NCBI GenBank assembly: GCA_009702725.1
Contig: WLHM01000008.1
Location: 1-13,577 of the forward strand
Reading direction: 5' to 3'
From: Actinomycetota bacterium
Lineage (GTDB): Bacteria; Actinomycetota; Actinomycetes; S36-B12
Length of the DNA: 13,577 nucleotides
Both the position numbers and the translations under genes were made by a program. This document shows, in pieces, positions 11,537 to 13,577 of the stretch (positions within the stretch are counted from its first letter, which is position 1; each line of letters starts with the position of its first letter). Under the pieces are notes generated by a model. That model was not told the origin of the DNA. It ran no database searches and worked only from the letters and a program-made list of their open reading frames with translations.

Positions 11537-13577
11537 TCATACATTTCGGCGGTACTGCCCACCCACTTCAAAAAATGCGTCGCTTATTTGCCCAAGTGAG
11601 CAAACTTTTACCGCATCCATCAGCGCCTCGAAAACATTGCCTTCGGTAGCGGCCGCCTCTTTAAGACGTTTCAACGCCGCCGGAGCCACCTCGCGGTTTC
11701 GCTCCTCGAAGTCGGCAAGTCGGTGAAGTTGCGACTCCTTTTCCTCGGTAGTTCCTCTTGCTAATTCCACCGTCGCGGTCGAAAGCCCACTGCTCGAGGA
11801 CAAAAAGGTGTTTATGCCGATGATGGGCAAAGTGCCATCGTGCTTGCGTTGTTCATAAAGCATGGACTCATCTTGGATGCGCCCGCGCTGGTAGCCAGTC
11901 TCCATGGCGCCAAGAACCCCGCCTCGGTCAGCAATGCGCTCAAACTCAACCAGCACCGCCTCTTCGAGAATATCGGTCAACTGATCAACGATGGCCGCAC
12001 CTTGCAGTGGGTTCTCGGTGGCCGACAGGCCCCACTCTTGGTCGATAATCATTTGAATCGCAAGTGCACGGCGCACCGACTGCTCAGATGGGGTGGTTAC
12101 CGCCTCGTCAAATGCATTGGTGTGAAGTGAATTTGCGTTGTCATAGAGCGCGCAGAGGGCTTGCAGCGTGGTGCGGATGTCGTTGAAGTCCATCTCTTGA
12201 GCGTGCAGCGATCGCCCGGAGGTTTGTACGTGGTACTTAAGCTTTTGCGCACGATCACTTGCCCCGTACTTGTCGCGCATCGCGATAGCCCAGATGCGTC
12301 GAGCTACCCGCCCAAGAACCGTGTATTCGGCGTCCATCCCATTAGAAAAGAAAAATGAAAGGTTTGGCGCGAAATCATCTATTGCCATCCCACGTGCCAG
12401 ATATGCCTCTACATACGTAAACCCATTAGCCAAGGTGAAAGCCAGTTGACTGATCGGGTTGGCTCCGGCCTCAGCAATGTGGTAGCCGCTGATTGATACC
12501 GAGTAAAAGTTTCGTACCTCGTGTTCGATAAACCACTCTTGAATATCGGCCATGCAACGCAAGGAAAACTCCGTCGAGAAAATACAGGTGTTCTGGCCTT
12601 GGTCCTCTTTGAGGATGTCGGCTTGCACCGTTCCGCGTACCGTTGCCAAAGCTCTTGACGTGATTACTTCTACTTCATGCGCCTCCGGCTTGCGCCCTTC
12701 AACTTCAGCGAAGCTAGAAATTTGTTGATCAATTACGGCATTCATGAACATCGCCAAGATCGCCGGAGCTGGGCCGTTTATTGTCATTGATACTGAGGTC
12801 GTCGGTGAACATAAGTCGAACCCCGCGTACAGATCGCGCATGTCATCAACGGTTGCAATCGACACTCCCGAAGTACCGACCTTGCCATAGACATCGGGCC
12901 TAGGTGACGGGTTACGCCCATAAAGGGTGACCGAGTCAAATGCCGTCGAGAGACGGGTCGCTGGCTGCCCCGCACTTAATAGATGAAAACGCCGGTTAGT
13001 TCGATGGGCATCGCCTTCGCCGGCGAACATGCGAGCTGGCGCCTCCTCGGTGCGCTTGAACGGGAACACCCCGGAGGTGAAGGGGAAGTAACCTGGCAGA
13101 TTCTCGGCCCGAATGAATCGAACTAACGCACCGTCTTCGTCATCTCGCGGAAGCGCAACTCGCGGGACTTTTGTGCCCGAGAGCGTTGTTCGCGTCAAGG
13201 GGGTGCGAATCTCATTACCGCGAATGACGTAGACCTGCTCATCGCCGATATAGGTGTCGCGTAGCGCCGGCCAGGCCGCTAACTGGGCCTGCACTTCTGG
13301 CGCAAAATTCATTTGGGTCTCTTCTAGTATCGAAGAGACCGCTAGTGCCGGTGCTTCATCACCATTAGCAGCAAGTAATTCGCGGGTAGCACTTAGCTGT
13401 TGCACCGTCCGAGCAATGGCGGATTGGCGTTCAGTTGCCGCGTGATAACTTCGCACTGACTCGGCGATTTCGGCCAAGTAACGTTCGCGGCCGCGCGGCA
13501 AAACTCCCGTAAGACCGGTCGAGGTGTGGCCGCTTACCGCCACAAGCACCCCATCGAATTTGCGCAACCCCTTTTCA
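11537..13577 (-). CDS. icmF: fused isobutyryl-CoA mutase IcmF, C-terminal part (5' end outside window)
   Basis: This is a coenzyme-B12-dependent mutase that interconverts isobutyryl-CoA and n-butyryl-CoA. The 679 residues in the window cover the linker and the substrate-binding barrel. The opening EKGLRKFDGV..., then PRGRERYLAEIAESVRSYHA, matches the segment that follows the G-protein (MeaI) domain in IcmF, so about 400 residues carrying the B12-binding and GTPase domains lie beyond the edge. The frame is open to the edge; the TTG at 13567 is not a real start. Counting from that TTG: GVFPFKR at 166-172, Gln325 in GQNTCIF (codon 12593-12595) where methylmalonyl-CoA mutase has a carboxylate-binding Arg, SISGYHIAEAGA with His363, and the family ending VCSLGQISDAFFEVGGQYRRN. 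The Gln favours isobutyryl over methylmalonyl substrates. Confidence 0.93.
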   Translation of the reverse strand, partial: EKGLRKFDGVLVAVSGHTSTGLTGVLPRGRERYLAEIAESVRSYHAATERQSAIARTVQQLSATRELLAANGDEAPALAVSSILEETQMNFAPEVQAQLAAWPALRDTYIGDEQVYVIRGNEIRTPLTRTTLSGTKVPRVALPRDDEDGALVRFIRAENLPGYFPFTSGVFPFKRTEEAPARMFAGEGDAHRTNRRFHLLSAGQPATRLSTAFDSVTLYGRNPSPRPDVYGKVGTSGVSIATVDDMRDLYAGFDLCSPTTSVSMTINGPAPAILAMFMNAVIDQQISSFAEVEGRKPEAHEVEVITSRALATVRGTVQADILKEDQGQNTCIFSTEFSLRCMADIQEWFIEHEVRNFYSVSISGYHIAEAGANPISQLAFTLANGFTYVEAYLARGMAIDDFAPNLSFFFSNGMDAEYTVLGRVARRIWAIAMRDKYGASDRAQKLKYHVQTSGRSLHAQEMDFNDIRTTLQALCALYDNANSLHTNAFDEAVTTPSEQSVRRALAIQMIIDQEWGLSATENPLQGAAIVDQLTDILEEAVLVEFERIADRGGVLGAMETGYQRGRIQDESMLYEQRKHDGTLPIIGINTFLSSSSGLSTATVELARGTTEEKESQLHRLADFEERNREVAPAALKRLKEAAATEGNVFEALMDAVKVCSLGQISDAFFEVGGQYRRNV

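Noticed and set aside
13565..13567. TTG at 13567 as the start of the mutase
   Set aside because: The frame continues to the window edge with IcmF-like residues, and the family carries about 400 more N-terminal residues.

Overview
The window is a chromosomal segment with dense, mostly ordinary bacterial genes and a mid-range GC content (roughly 55% by eye, not counted). The gene set points to an Actinobacterium (Actinomycetota): oligoribonuclease followed at once by a tRNA-His with an encoded CCA end (an arrangement known from mycobacteria and streptomycetes), a two-domain universal stress protein, a DoxX-like membrane protein, and a fused B12-dependent acyl-CoA mutase (IcmF). The modest GC would suit a streamlined aquatic or environmental lineage rather than Streptomyces or Mycobacterium, but I cannot name a genus.

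Layout, left to right. Positions 1-124 hold a short glycosyltransferase-2-like motif that does not continue into a proper gene, then an APC-family permease (+). It converges on a secreted acetolactate decarboxylase (-), the two stop codons overlapping. The decarboxylase diverges from a TrmH/SpoU-type RNA methyltransferase (+). A gene-poor stretch of about 740 bp (3133-3869) follows; it contains two diverged direct copies of a 180-190 bp repeat, each with the same short reading frame. Next come a GNAT acetyltransferase (-) and an MFS transporter (+), divergent across 41 bp that hold a small inverted repeat. The MFS gene overlaps tail to tail with a small ferredoxin-fold protein (-). A translationally coupled pair on the minus strand, a PlsC-type acyltransferase followed by a sulfotransferase-like protein, diverges across a perfect 13-bp palindrome from a DoxX-like gene (+). 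A tight plus-strand cluster then encodes a tandem universal stress protein, a two-CBS-domain protein and oligoribonuclease, followed by tRNA-His. The right end, on the minus strand, holds the mutase part of IcmF (its 5' end lies outside the window) and, 14 bp downstream of it, a secreted protein with a C-terminal I78 protease-inhibitor-like domain.

How the genes fit together. Several touch small-molecule carbon metabolism: acetolactate to acetoin outside the membrane, isobutyryl-/butyryl-CoA interconversion, and two transporters. A second theme is the envelope: acyltransferase, sulfotransferase-like protein, DoxX and a secreted inhibitor-like protein. A third is stress and nucleotide sensing with RNA turnover (USP, CBS, Orn). 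I see no phage, transposase, CRISPR array or defence system. The least explained parts are the duplicated element at 3340-3769 and the secreted I78-like protein behind icmF.
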